A stretch of DNA of 33,913 bases from Caldilineales bacterium. Its GTDB lineage: Bacteria; Chloroflexota; Anaerolineae; J102. The stretch lies in contig JAGFJG010000036.1 of the NCBI GenBank assembly GCA_024102915.1, forward strand, positions 1-33,913, read 5' to 3'. A model generated the notes under the pieces. That model was not told the DNA's origin. It saw only the letters and a program-made list of their open reading frames with translations, and ran no database searches. The translations under genes and the position numbers were made by a program. This document shows positions 23,412 through 31,077 of this stretch, in pieces (position 1 is the first letter of the stretch; every line of letters begins with the position of its first letter).

Positions 23412-25460
23412 ATGCCCAAACTTTTGCGAATAATCCTTGGTTTCGTCATCGGTTTCATCGCCGGACTGGTCGTATTGTTTGCCATGCGCGCCATTCTGAG
23501 CCTGCCGATCATGCCGCCGGATTCTCTTGCCGTTCTTGGCGCCGGTATTCTATTTGGTTCCATCGGCCTCCTCTTCGGCATCGAGCCATCGTTGGGATTG
23601 GCTCGCGGCTTCATCGGCATGGCCATCGGCTTTATAGTCGGCATCCTGCTCACTTACTTTATCCGACTGGCTATTGGCGCTGACCCGGCGTACCAGATCG
23701 AATACTGCTGGGTCACAGGCGCCATCCTCGCCCCGATTGGCTTCTTGTTGGGCGTTGGGGCCGTCACCGACTGGCTGAAATGGATCGTCGGCATCGACAC
23801 GCCCGAACAGCATGGCCCGCCCGAAGGCAAGCCAGCTTGGGCGCGTTATTTCGGCTTCGATCAGAATCACAAGGTGATTGGCATCCAATACACCGTGACG
23901 GGCATTCTGCTGATGGGCATCGCCGGAACGCTGGCCATGATTTTCCGCACGGAACTTGTGGCGCCGGACATGCAATTCCTGACGTTGAATCAGTTCAACA
24001 CCTTCATTAGCATGCACGGCATCGTCATGATCGCCTCGATTTTGTTGGGGATCGGCGGCATGGCGAACTACCTGGTCCCCTTGATGATCGGGGCGAGCGA
24101 TATGGCCTTCCCCCGCATGAACGGCTTCGCTTTCTGGATCACGGTTCCGTCCGCCCTGCTTATCGTCATGGCGATTTTCTTCGGCGGTTGGGACACCGGC
24201 TGGACGGGTTATGCACCGCTCAGCGTGCGCACGGTCATGGGCGTCGATTTCTTCATGATCGGCATCTTTATGTTCGGCTTCTCCTCCATCCTCGGTTCGC
24301 TCAACCTGATCGTCACCACGCTGAACATGCGGGCTCCGGGCATGACCCTGTTCCGCATGCCAATTTTCGTGTGGGCGGTACTGGCCACCTCATTAATCCA
24401 GTTGACCGCCACCCAATTCATCGGCCTCTCTTTCATGATGGTGGTGCTTGAGCGTCTGCTTCACATGGAGTTTTTCAATCCGGCGGCAGGCGGCGATCCA
24501 ATCCTCTACCAGCACCTGTTCTGGTTCTACTCGCACCCCGCCGTCTATATCTTCATCCTGCCCGGCCTGGGCATCGTCAGCGAACTGCTGCCGGTGTTCG
24601 CCCGCAAACCTTTATTTGGCTACAAATGGATTGCGCTTTCCAGCATGGCGATTGCCCTGCTTGGCTTCCTGGTTTGGGCGCATCACATGTTCGCCGCCGG
24701 CATGGCCGACGCCCTGCGGCTGCCCTTCATGTACAGCACAATGCTGGTGGCCATCCCCACCGGCGTCAAATTCTTCAGTTGGTTGGGCACGGTCTGGCGC
24801 GGGAAGCTGACCTTCCCTACGCCCATGCTGTTTGTGCTGGCCTCCATCGCCGTCTTTCTGATTGGCGGCCTCACCGGCCCGCCCCTGGCAACCGTGCCGA
24901 CCGACCTGCACCTGCATGACACTTACTTCGTGGTCGGCCACTTCCACGCCACCATGTTCGGCGGCTTCGTCTTCCCCTTCTTCGCCGCCCTCTACTTCTG
25001 GTATCCGAAAATCACCGGACGGATGTACAACGAGCGCCTGGGCCAGGTTCACTTCGCTTTGCAGACCATCGGCTTTTACGTGATGTCGTTGACGATGGCA
25101 CGGGTGGGCCTGATGGGTATGCGCCGCCGTATTGCCGACTACGACCCCACCCTGGGTGTGCAAAACGGCCAGATTATCATCACCATCGCCGGCTTCGCCA
25201 TCTTCTTTGGCGTGATCATCGGCGTCTATAATCTGGTAATCAGCGCTCGTCGTGGCGAAATCGCCGTACCCAATCCCTGGGGTTCACGCTCGCCCGAATG
25301 GCAGATCCCTTCGCCGGTGCCGGAGCATAACTACGAAGAGCAGTTCGAAGTCGTGGGCGACCCCTATGATTACGGTCTGCCCGGCTCAACCTACGTGAAT
25401 ATGTCGCCTGGCAAAGGCAGTGCGCATAGCCCTGGCGTTGCGGCGTCTCCCGCCCGATAG
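23412..25460 (+). CDS. ctaD: Cytochrome c oxidase subunit I, A2-type
   Basis: 682 aa from the ATG at 23412 (GAGGAG about 9 bases ahead; two TTG codons just before it are unlikely starts). This is the haem-copper catalytic subunit that reduces oxygen and pumps protons. CuB and haem ligands are His375 and Tyr379 in YSHPAVY, the His424-His425 pair, His502 (HDTYF) and His510/His512 (GHFH). The Tyr-Ser before HPAVY, with Ala in place of Glu, is the D-channel variant of A2 oxidases. About 130 residues with 3-4 Gly-rich membrane helices precede the normal start of subunit I (WARYFGFDQNHKVIGIQY), an unusual extension. The intact ligand set indicates an active enzyme. Confidence 0.96.
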   Translation: MPKLLRIILGFVIGFIAGLVVLFAMRAILSLPIMPPDSLAVLGAGILFGSIGLLFGIEPSLGLARGFIGMAIGFIVGILLTYFIRLAIGADPAYQIEYCWVTGAILAPIGFLLGVGAVTDWLKWIVGIDTPEQHGPPEGKPAWARYFGFDQNHKVIGIQYTVTGILLMGIAGTLAMIFRTELVAPDMQFLTLNQFNTFISMHGIVMIASILLGIGGMANYLVPLMIGASDMAFPRMNGFAFWITVPSALLIVMAIFFGGWDTGWTGYAPLSVRTVMGVDFFMIGIFMFGFSSILGSLNLIVTTLNMRAPGMTLFRMPIFVWAVLATSLIQLTATQFIGLSFMMVVLERLLHMEFFNPAAGGDPILYQHLFWFYSHPAVYIFILPGLGIVSELLPVFARKPLFGYKWIALSSMAIALLGFLVWAHHMFAAGMADALRLPFMYSTMLVAIPTGVKFFSWLGTVWRGKLTFPTPMLFVLASIAVFLIGGLTGPPLATVPTDLHLHDTYFVVGHFHATMFGGFVFPFFAALYFWYPKITGRMYNERLGQVHFALQTIGFYVMSLTMARVGLMGMRRRIADYDPTLGVQNGQIIITIAGFAIFFGVIIGVYNLVISARRGEIAVPNPWGSRSPEWQIPSPVPEHNYEEQFEVVGDPYDYGLPGSTYVNMSPGKGSAHSPGVAASPAR

Positions 25461-25480
25461 ACTGAGGAGTGATGAACACC

Positions 25481-25705
25481 ATGACCGAAACTCGTGAACA
25501 GAAGGCGAAGAAAAAACATCTCTACTGGATTGGTTTCGTGGTACTCATCGGGCTGATCCTCCTGGAGATTTTCGACGTTGGTGCTGCCTACTTTTTCAAC
25601 GGCTCCATCACGATTCTCTTCGTATTGGCCTTGATCAACGCTGCTTTGATCGTAAACAACTACATGCATATCGGCGATCTGTTCTCTGATGGGGAGGACC
25701 ACTGA
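25481..25705 (+). CDS. ctaF: Cytochrome c oxidase subunit IV
   Basis: 74 aa from the ATG at 25481. ATG 25472 and GTG 25469 lie too near the GAGGAG site, though they cannot be excluded. Two or three membrane helices are visible (YWIGFVVLIGLILLEIF, ITILFVLALINAALIV), with NNYMHIGDLF near the end, as in the small subunit IV/CtaF-type proteins that stabilise the CuB site of subunit I. It lies 20 bases after ctaD, and its stop shares a base with the ctaE start (TGATG). Confidence 0.8.
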   Translation: MTETREQKAKKKHLYWIGFVVLIGLILLEIFDVGAAYFFNGSITILFVLALINAALIVNNYMHIGDLFSDGEDH

Positions 25706-26331
25706 TGACTGTACAAACCACTCACGTCCAGGAACACGGCGAACACGCCCATAGCGGGATTTCCCCGGCCAAACGTCTGAAAATGAACAGGCTGGGCCTC
25801 TGGCTATTCATCCTTTCAGAGGCTTTTCTATTCGGCGGCATCCTGGTCGCTCGCTTCTACCTTTGGGGTGCGACACGCCCGCATCTCGATCAACGCCTTG
25901 GTCTTACCGTCACTGTGGTTCTGCTCATCAGCAGCTTCTTTGCCAATCGCGCTGAAGTGGCCATGAAGTTCGGCGACCGGGGCGAATTCCTGCGCAGTAT
26001 TTTGGTAACGATTGTGCTGGGCACAGTCTTCATGTTCGGCGTTGTTGGCGTGGAATGGCCCTCTGCGCCGGTGAACCCTGCGACCGAGGGTGAGTTCGGC
26101 GTCTACGGCGCCATCCTGTTCCTGATGACAGGGCTGCATGCCTTCCACGTGCTCACCGGCGTTTTATTGCTGGCAATTCTGGCCTATCGTGGTTTCAAGG
26201 GGCATTTCTCCGCCGAAAACCATTGGGCTGTGGAAGCGGGCGTCGTCTACTGGCATTTTGTCGACGTCGTCTGGGTCTTCTTCTACCCGGCCCTGTACCT
26301 GATGGGAACAGCCGTGGGGCCAGCCCACTAA
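25705..26331 (+). CDS. ctaE: Cytochrome c oxidase subunit III
   Basis: 208 aa, ATG. Subunit III helps maintain proton pumping and oxygen entry. Five membrane helices fit the 5-TM short form. The family marks are LGLWLFILSEAFLFGGIL, MTGLHAFHVLTGVLLL and the terminal VEAGVVYWHFVDVVWVFFYPALYL, with the conserved His and Glu. A His-rich N-terminus (HVQEHGEHAHSG) precedes the first helix and may bind metal. It is translationally coupled to ctaF and ends in a terminator hairpin. Confidence 0.95.
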   Translation: MTVQTTHVQEHGEHAHSGISPAKRLKMNRLGLWLFILSEAFLFGGILVARFYLWGATRPHLDQRLGLTVTVVLLISSFFANRAEVAMKFGDRGEFLRSILVTIVLGTVFMFGVVGVEWPSAPVNPATEGEFGVYGAILFLMTGLHAFHVLTGVLLLAILAYRGFKGHFSAENHWAVEAGVVYWHFVDVVWVFFYPALYLMGTAVGPAH

Positions 26332-26354
26332 CATTCACTACTGAACGCGAAAGA

Positions 26355-26388
26355 GAGCGGGATGGTTCGATTGGGCCATCCCGTTTCT
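26355..26388 (+). terminator. Intrinsic terminator after ctaE
   Basis: CGGGATGG (26358-26365) and CCATCCCG (26376-26383) form a perfect 8-bp stem with a 10-base loop, followed by TTTCTAT. It lies 25 bases after the ctaE stop and may separate ctaCDFE from ctaG, at least partly. Confidence 0.75.
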
Positions 26389-26449
26389 ATTGGCGCAAAT
26401 GGCGATTCACGTAAATTGTCCTGCATAAGCGACAATAGGCTGATCCATT

Positions 26450-26487
26450 TTCCTTGCAACCTGGAACTTTGAACTCTGAACTGAGGT
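26450..26487. repeat. Single-arm TTTGAACTCTGAACT word repeat before ctaG
   Basis: Near-repeats of CTGGAACT, TTGAACT and CTGAACTG end at the ribosome binding site of ctaG. No opposite arm is seen. It is of the same type as the words at 13171-13199. Confidence 0.4.
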
Positions 26488-26491
26488 CTTG

Positions 26492-27469
26492 ATGTCTCAA
26501 TTCTTAGAGGCTGTTTTTACAACCTGGTCTTTCCGACCGGGCGTGATTCTGATCCCGGCCATCTTCGCCATTCTCTATCTGCGGGGCTGGGTTCACTTAT
26601 ATCGCGTGGCCGAAGGACGCCAACATCGGCGACGGCGCAGTCAGGTCAGCCGGTTGAGCGCCGGTTTGGAACCCCGGACGGCTGAGCCAGGCCGGTTGAT
26701 CGCTTACTTTCTCGGCCTGGCGGTATTGCTTCTGGCCCTGCTTTCCGGCCTCGACGCGTACGCCTCACTGCTATTCTTCGTGCACATGATCCAGCACCTG
26801 TTGCTGATCATGATTGCGCCGGTGCTCCTGTGGCTGGGTAATCCCTATCCTTTCCTGCTTTGGGGCCTGCCGCGCCGCATGCGTCTGGGAACGGCTCGAC
26901 TGCTGGCCGGGCCATCGACGTTTCGCCGTGTTCTCACCAAAGTGACCGCCCCCGGCCTGGCCCTGTTTTACCTTGTCGCCGCCACCTGGGTGTGGCATGA
27001 CAGCAAACTCTACAATGCCACGCTGCAAAATCAGTACGTCCACGACTTCGAGCATATTACATTCTTTGTAGCGGGCATGATATTCTGGTGGCACGTGACG
27101 GCGGCTACGCCTCGCTTCCACCGCCGCATGGGCTATCTCAAACGTTCGCTCTACGCCCTGGCCCCGGCTCCGGCCAATATGGTTCTGGGCGTGGCGCTAT
27201 CCTTCGCCGAGCAGCCGCTTTATCCCTATTACACAACCGTTCCTCGTGTGTGGGACATCCCGGTGATGACCGACCAGATGTGGGGGGGCGTGATTATGTG
27301 GCTGCCGGGCAGCATGATGTATCTGATGGCGGCATTGGTGCTGGTGGCGCAGCATTTCCGTGAGGAGGAAAAGAAATCGCCGCTTTCGCTCACGCAATGG
27401 GATAACGAGGATTCTTTTCGAGCGCCTGGGCTGGAAAAGTCCGGACAGGATAGCTCTGCGCCAGGGTGA
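26492..27469 (+). CDS. ctaG: Cytochrome c oxidase assembly factor CtaG (caa3-type)
   Basis: 325 aa from the ATG at 26492, with a GAGGT site. This is the bacterial caa3 CtaG family, a membrane protein needed to assemble the copper centres of caa3 oxidases; it is unrelated to the Cox11-type CtaG. About seven helices are seen. Histidines on predicted membrane faces, FVHMIQHLLLIMIAP (about 92-106), VWHDSKLYN and HDFEHITFFVAGMIFWWHV (about 190-208), are the family's conserved metal-binding candidates. It is 160 bases after ctaE, separated by a terminator and a word repeat. The tail (about 300-325) is polar. Confidence 0.9.
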   Translation: MSQFLEAVFTTWSFRPGVILIPAIFAILYLRGWVHLYRVAEGRQHRRRRSQVSRLSAGLEPRTAEPGRLIAYFLGLAVLLLALLSGLDAYASLLFFVHMIQHLLLIMIAPVLLWLGNPYPFLLWGLPRRMRLGTARLLAGPSTFRRVLTKVTAPGLALFYLVAATWVWHDSKLYNATLQNQYVHDFEHITFFVAGMIFWWHVTAATPRFHRRMGYLKRSLYALAPAPANMVLGVALSFAEQPLYPYYTTVPRVWDIPVMTDQMWGGVIMWLPGSMMYLMAALVLVAQHFREEEKKSPLSLTQWDNEDSFRAPGLEKSGQDSSAPG

Positions 27470-27479
27470 GTTTGATTCA

Positions 27480-28013
27480 ATGGCATTTGGACGGGCGATT
27501 GGCCGCGTGGTTTTTGCCCTGGTATTCGTTTCCGTGTGGGCGCTGAATGCTCATGCACACGGCGGCGGCACGCCGCAATTGACGAATCAGCCGGTCGGCC
27601 CATACTTGCTCTCGGCCTGGACCAATCCTGACCCGGCTGTCGTGGGCGAACTGCATGTCACGATTGGTCTGGCCCTGGCGACGAACGGCGCTGCTGTCAC
27701 CGAACCGGTGGTGCACATCTCGGCTTTTATTGGGGATGAGGCCACGCCCAGCCTGCAATCCGAAGCCACCCATGAGGGCGCGCTGACGCCGATCTTCTAC
27801 GAGACCGATCTCGCTTTCCCAACCGCTGGCGACTGGCGAATCGAGATCGGGGTGCAGGGCCCCGAGGGCGAGGGCAGCGCCGCATTTCAGTTGAGTGTGC
27901 AGGATTCCGCGCCGAACTACCTGCTCTTGGGCGGCATTGGCATCGGCGTCGTGATTGTTGGGTGGGTGGTATTCACCCTGTTACGCGGGCGGAAGCGCCC
28001 TACTTCCACTTGA
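27480..28013 (+). CDS. YtkA/FixH-like membrane-anchored protein
   Basis: 177 aa from the ATG at 27480; an upstream open frame is inside ctaG. A signal peptide (VVFALVFVSVWALNAHA) is followed by HGGGTPQ, a mostly beta domain (about 30-140) and a C-terminal membrane helix (YLLLGGIGIGVVIVGWVVF). The domain resembles YtkA/CopC-type Ig-like folds. Its position 10 bases after ctaG suggests work on copper supply or assembly on the outer membrane face. The His-rich HAHGGG start of the mature protein could bind copper. This is inferred; a plain structural role is possible. Confidence 0.7.
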   Translation: MAFGRAIGRVVFALVFVSVWALNAHAHGGGTPQLTNQPVGPYLLSAWTNPDPAVVGELHVTIGLALATNGAAVTEPVVHISAFIGDEATPSLQSEATHEGALTPIFYETDLAFPTAGDWRIEIGVQGPEGEGSAAFQLSVQDSAPNYLLLGGIGIGVVIVGWVVFTLLRGRKRPTST

Positions 28014-28533
28014 TCGTGCAGCCGACGGGCGGGGTTTCCGCAATAGCCGGGGCCTGGCTGGCGAGCACGGCATCGAGCGCCGACCGCAGATAGGTTTGCT
28101 GGACGCCGTCGGGGTCATCGTAGTTGTCGTCGATGGCGCCGTGATAACGCAACTCACCCGCCTGATCGAACAGGAAAATCTCCGGCGTCCGTTGCGCCCC
28201 ATAGGCTGTGGCGATCTCCTGTGATTCGTCGCGCAGGTAGGGGAAATTAAGGCCTTTCTCTGCTGCATGCGTTTTCATCGCATCGAAGCTGTCGGTGGGA
28301 TATTTGACAGCGTCGTTCGCGCCGATAGCGATCAACTGCACGCCCTGAGCGGCATAGTCTTGCTGGATGGCGATCATCCGGTCTTCCCAGGCCAGAACAT
28401 ACGGGCAATGATTGCAGCTAAAAATCACGGCGACGGCGTTTTTATCACCATAGTCTGATAAAGCATGGCTGCGGCCATCGACGCCGGGCAGATTAAACTG
28501 AATGGCGGAATCGCCGATTTGCAGGTTGGACAT
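28000..28533 (-). CDS. Thioredoxin-fold protein (AhpC/TSA-like)
   Basis: 177 aa from the ATG at 28533. The typical thioredoxin-fold layout is clear: FNLPGVDGRSHALSDYGDK, then VAVIFSCNHCPYVLAWEDR with a Cys-x-x-Cys active site (Cys-Asn-His-Cys), and later the cis-Pro segment AQRTPEIFLFD. This is the 'thioredoxin family protein/peroxiredoxin-like' class with CNHCP. It reduces disulphides or peroxides in the cytoplasm, as no signal is present. Its stop overlaps the end of the YtkA-like gene by 14 bases on the opposite strand. A link to copper-centre assembly is possible but not shown. Confidence 0.85.
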   Translation of the reverse strand: MSNLQIGDSAIQFNLPGVDGRSHALSDYGDKNAVAVIFSCNHCPYVLAWEDRMIAIQQDYAAQGVQLIAIGANDAVKYPTDSFDAMKTHAAEKGLNFPYLRDESQEIATAYGAQRTPEIFLFDQAGELRYHGAIDDNYDDPDGVQQTYLRSALDAVLASQAPAIAETPPVGCTIKWK

Positions 28534-28603
28534 GGTTGTTTGCTCCGTAGAATAGGGTATTGGATAGTTGATATTGAATACTGCGAAGTCCGTGCCCAGG
28601 CGA

Positions 28604-28918
28604 TTAGCGGGCGGCTGCCAGAAGCGCTTCCCGAATCGTCTCCGCCGCAGGCAGGGGGGAATAGCGACCGTTGGGCAGCACATAAACCCGGCAAGTGAGG
28701 GCGGATTGAGCGCCGACAGGCGGGGGATCGATATCCTGACCGTCGATCAAGATGGTGGGCGAGCCGGTGAAACGCCAGGCTTCGGCCTCCTCATCGGTCT
28801 CGACCTTGACGATTTCGATCTCGCTTTGGCTTCCCACTTCGGCCATGACCTCGCGCAGGCGGGCCAGGGCTTTGTCGTGGGAAGGGCAGTCTTCAAAGTA
28901 GAGGAACTGGATTTTCAT
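28604..28918 (-). CDS. Small thioredoxin-like protein (single CPS)
   Basis: 104 aa, ATG at 28918. The start MKIQFLYFEDCPSHDKAL contains Cys-Pro-Ser instead of Cys-x-x-Cys, and SPTILIDGQDI provides the cis-Pro segment of the thioredoxin fold. Proteins of this kind are often labelled DF-family thioredoxin-like or, wrongly, alkylmercury lyase. It is 70 bases upstream of the other thioredoxin gene and reads the same way, so the two may be co-expressed. The redox partner is unknown. Confidence 0.75.
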   Translation of the reverse strand: MKIQFLYFEDCPSHDKALARLREVMAEVGSQSEIEIVKVETDEEAEAWRFTGSPTILIDGQDIDPPPVGAQSALTCRVYVLPNGRYSPLPAAETIREALLAAAR

Positions 28919-29037
28919 GCCCCTATCCTAGCCTGATGAGCGCAGGCAGGCAAACCGACGGCCTTCACGCTGCTTGTTGTTGCATCAAAAACTCCTTTCC
29001 CTTACGATTCCCATCCAGGTGATGGCCACTTCACTTG

Positions 29038-29307
29038 ATGCTCATGCACAAAACCATGAAATGTCGCGTCGGTTGCGGCGCCTGCTGCATCGCCCCATCC
29101 ATATCATCCCCTATACCCGGCATGCCGAATGGCAAACCGGCAGGCGTGCGCTGCGTCCAACTCACGCCCGACAATCGCTGCGCCATCTTCGGCCTGCCCG
29201 AACGGCCGCTCGTCTGCATCAACTTCCGGGCTGAGCCGGAGATGTGCGGCGACTCCGCCGAACATGCCCTGGCATATCTTCATCATCTCGAACTCATGAC
29301 ATCCTGA
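29038..29307 (+). CDS. YkgJ-family cysteine cluster protein
   Basis: 89 aa if started at 29038; the ATGs at 29044 or 29056 (MKCRVGCG, where family members usually start) are alternatives, and none has a good ribosome site. The conserved [45 protein letters not shown] and a final MCG give at least eight Cys, the zinc/iron-binding YkgJ pattern. The function of the family is unknown; a metal-binding role is likely. It lies 22 bases upstream of pgm. Confidence 0.85.
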   Translation: MLMHKTMKCRVGCGACCIAPSISSPIPGMPNGKPAGVRCVQLTPDNRCAIFGLPERPLVCINFRAEPEMCGDSAEHALAYLHHLELMTS

Positions 29308-29329
29308 CCTACCCTCGGAGCGCCCCGCC

Positions 29330-30982
29330 ATGCCCTTGCACCCACTCGCCGGAAAGCCCGCACCCGCCCAACTGCCGCCCAATATCCCCCGTCTGATCTC
29401 GGCCTATTACACCGTCCACCCTGACCCGGTGGAGCCGAGCCAACAGGTTGCGTTTGGCACGTCCGGCCATCGTGGCACATCGCTCAAGGGCGGCTTCAAC
29501 GAAGACCACATCCTGGCCATCAGCCAGGCCATCTGCGAATACCGGCGCGCCCAGGGAACAACCGGTCCGCTCTTTTTGGGCAAAGACACCCACGCCCTTT
29601 CCGAGCCTGCCCAGGCCACGGCCATCGAAGTGTTTGCCGCCAACGGCGTGGAGGTCATGGTGCAGGCGGACGATGGTTACACCCCAACGCCGGTGATTTC
29701 TCATGCCATTCTCACTGCCAACCGGGGCCGTAAAAATGGACTGGCGGACGGGGTGGTGATCACGCCCTCGCATAACCCGCCCGACGACGGCGGCTTCAAG
29801 TACAATCCGCCCGACGGCGGCCCCGCCGACACCACAGTCACGAAGGTCATCCAGGAACGCGCCAACGAATTACTGCGGGCCGGGCTGGCGGGCGTGCAGC
29901 GCATGCCCTATCGCCGCGCCCTGGCCGCTTCCACCACCCACTTGCACGATTACGTCACGCCCTATGTGAGCGATCTGAAAAACGTCGTCGATATGGATGC
30001 GGTTCGGGGCGCAGGTCTCAGGATTGGGGTCGATCCCATGGGCGGGGCCGGGGTGGATTATTGGGGGCCGATTGCCGAGAGCTATGGCTGTAATATCACC
30101 GTGGTCAATCCGAAAGTCGATCCCACTTTTGGTTTTATGACGGTGGACAAGGATGGCAAAATCCGCATGGATTGCTCGTCGCCCTACGCCATGGCCAGCC
30201 TTATCGACCTGAAAGACCAGTTCGACGTCGCCTTTGGCAATGACCCCGACTACGACCGCCACGGCATCGTCACTCGCTCGGCCGGATTGATGAACCCCAA
30301 CCACTATCTGGCCGTGGCTGTGTGGTATCTGTTCCAGCACCGGCCAGGCTGGCGCGCCGACGCCGCTATCGGCAAAACCCTGGTCTCCAGTTCGATGATC
30401 GACCGGGTGGCGAAGCATCTGGGACGCCGCCTGTCGGAGGTGCCGGTGGGATTCAAGTGGTTTGTAGAGGGGTTGATCGACGGCAGTTACGGCTTCGGGG
30501 GCGAGGAAAGCGCCGGGGCCAGTTACCTGCGCCGAGATGGCACAGCCTGGACTACCGACAAAGACGGCATCATCATGGACTTGCTCGCCGCCGAAATCCT
30601 GGCCGTAACTGGCAAAGACCCCGGCGAGCATTATCGGGATTTGGAGGCGCAATTCGGCAGCCCGGTCTATGAGCGCATGGACGCGCCCGCCAACCGTGCT
30701 CAAAAGCAGGTATTGACCAATCTGTCGCCGGACATGGTCGCCGCCACACAGATGGCCGGGGAACCGATCATCGCCCGGCTCACGCGCGCGCCTGGCAACG
30801 GCGCGCCCATCGGCGGGCTGAAAGTCGTGACCGAAAACGGCTGGTTCGCCGCCCGTCCTTCCGGCACCGAGGACATCTACAAAATCTATGCCGAAAGCTT
30901 TCGGGGCAGCGACCATCTGGCCCGCATCCAGGCTGAAGCGCAGGCCATCGTCAATGATGCGTTCAGGGCGGCAGGCGTGTGA
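29330..30982 (+). CDS. pgm: Phosphoglucomutase
   Basis: 550 aa, ATG. It interconverts glucose 1-phosphate and glucose 6-phosphate, feeding glycogen, UDP-glucose and surface glycan synthesis. The N-terminal AFGTSGHRG (41-49), active-site TPSHNP with phosphoserine Ser147, the Mg-binding [10 protein letters not shown], sugar-binding GGEESAGAS and phosphate-binding [13 protein letters not shown] are all intact and in order. The length is that of E. coli Pgm (546). The LLRAGLAG region and linkers are normal. Context with the Cys-cluster gene and PP2C phosphatase is probably not functional. Confidence 0.96.
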   Translation: MPLHPLAGKPAPAQLPPNIPRLISAYYTVHPDPVEPSQQVAFGTSGHRGTSLKGGFNEDHILAISQAICEYRRAQGTTGPLFLGKDTHALSEPAQATAIEVFAANGVEVMVQADDGYTPTPVISHAILTANRGRKNGLADGVVITPSHNPPDDGGFKYNPPDGGPADTTVTKVIQERANELLRAGLAGVQRMPYRRALAASTTHLHDYVTPYVSDLKNVVDMDAVRGAGLRIGVDPMGGAGVDYWGPIAESYGCNITVVNPKVDPTFGFMTVDKDGKIRMDCSSPYAMASLIDLKDQFDVAFGNDPDYDRHGIVTRSAGLMNPNHYLAVAVWYLFQHRPGWRADAAIGKTLVSSSMIDRVAKHLGRRLSEVPVGFKWFVEGLIDGSYGFGGEESAGASYLRRDGTAWTTDKDGIIMDLLAAEILAVTGKDPGEHYRDLEAQFGSPVYERMDAPANRAQKQVLTNLSPDMVAATQMAGEPIIARLTRAPGNGAPIGGLKVVTENGWFAARPSGTEDIYKIYAESFRGSDHLARIQAEAQAIVNDAFRAAGV

Positions 30983-31009
30983 CACAGTGCAGTCGCCCGG
31001 ACCATTCTT

Positions 31010-31019
31010 GTGCTATACT
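31010..31019 (+). promoter_or_regulatory. Extended -10 promoter before PP2C gene
   Basis: TTGTGCTATACTT contains the extended -10 form TGCTATACT (31011-31019); no good -35 is seen at 17 bases. A start near 31026 would leave a leader of about 50 bases before the ATG at 31078. It would let the phosphatase be expressed apart from pgm. Confidence 0.45.
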
Positions 31020-31077
31020 TTACTCATAGCCCCAGACATCTGGCCGCTCCCGGCGGCTTGGCCCAACCCAACCTCGC

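Noticed and set aside
28604..28918. Alkylmercury lyase (MerB)
   Set aside because: The protein is a thioredoxin-fold type with a single CPS motif. It lacks MerB cysteines and size.
29870..30985. A 371-codon minus-strand open frame across pgm
   Set aside because: Pgm is intact with every active-site motif, so this frame is a codon-bias shadow.
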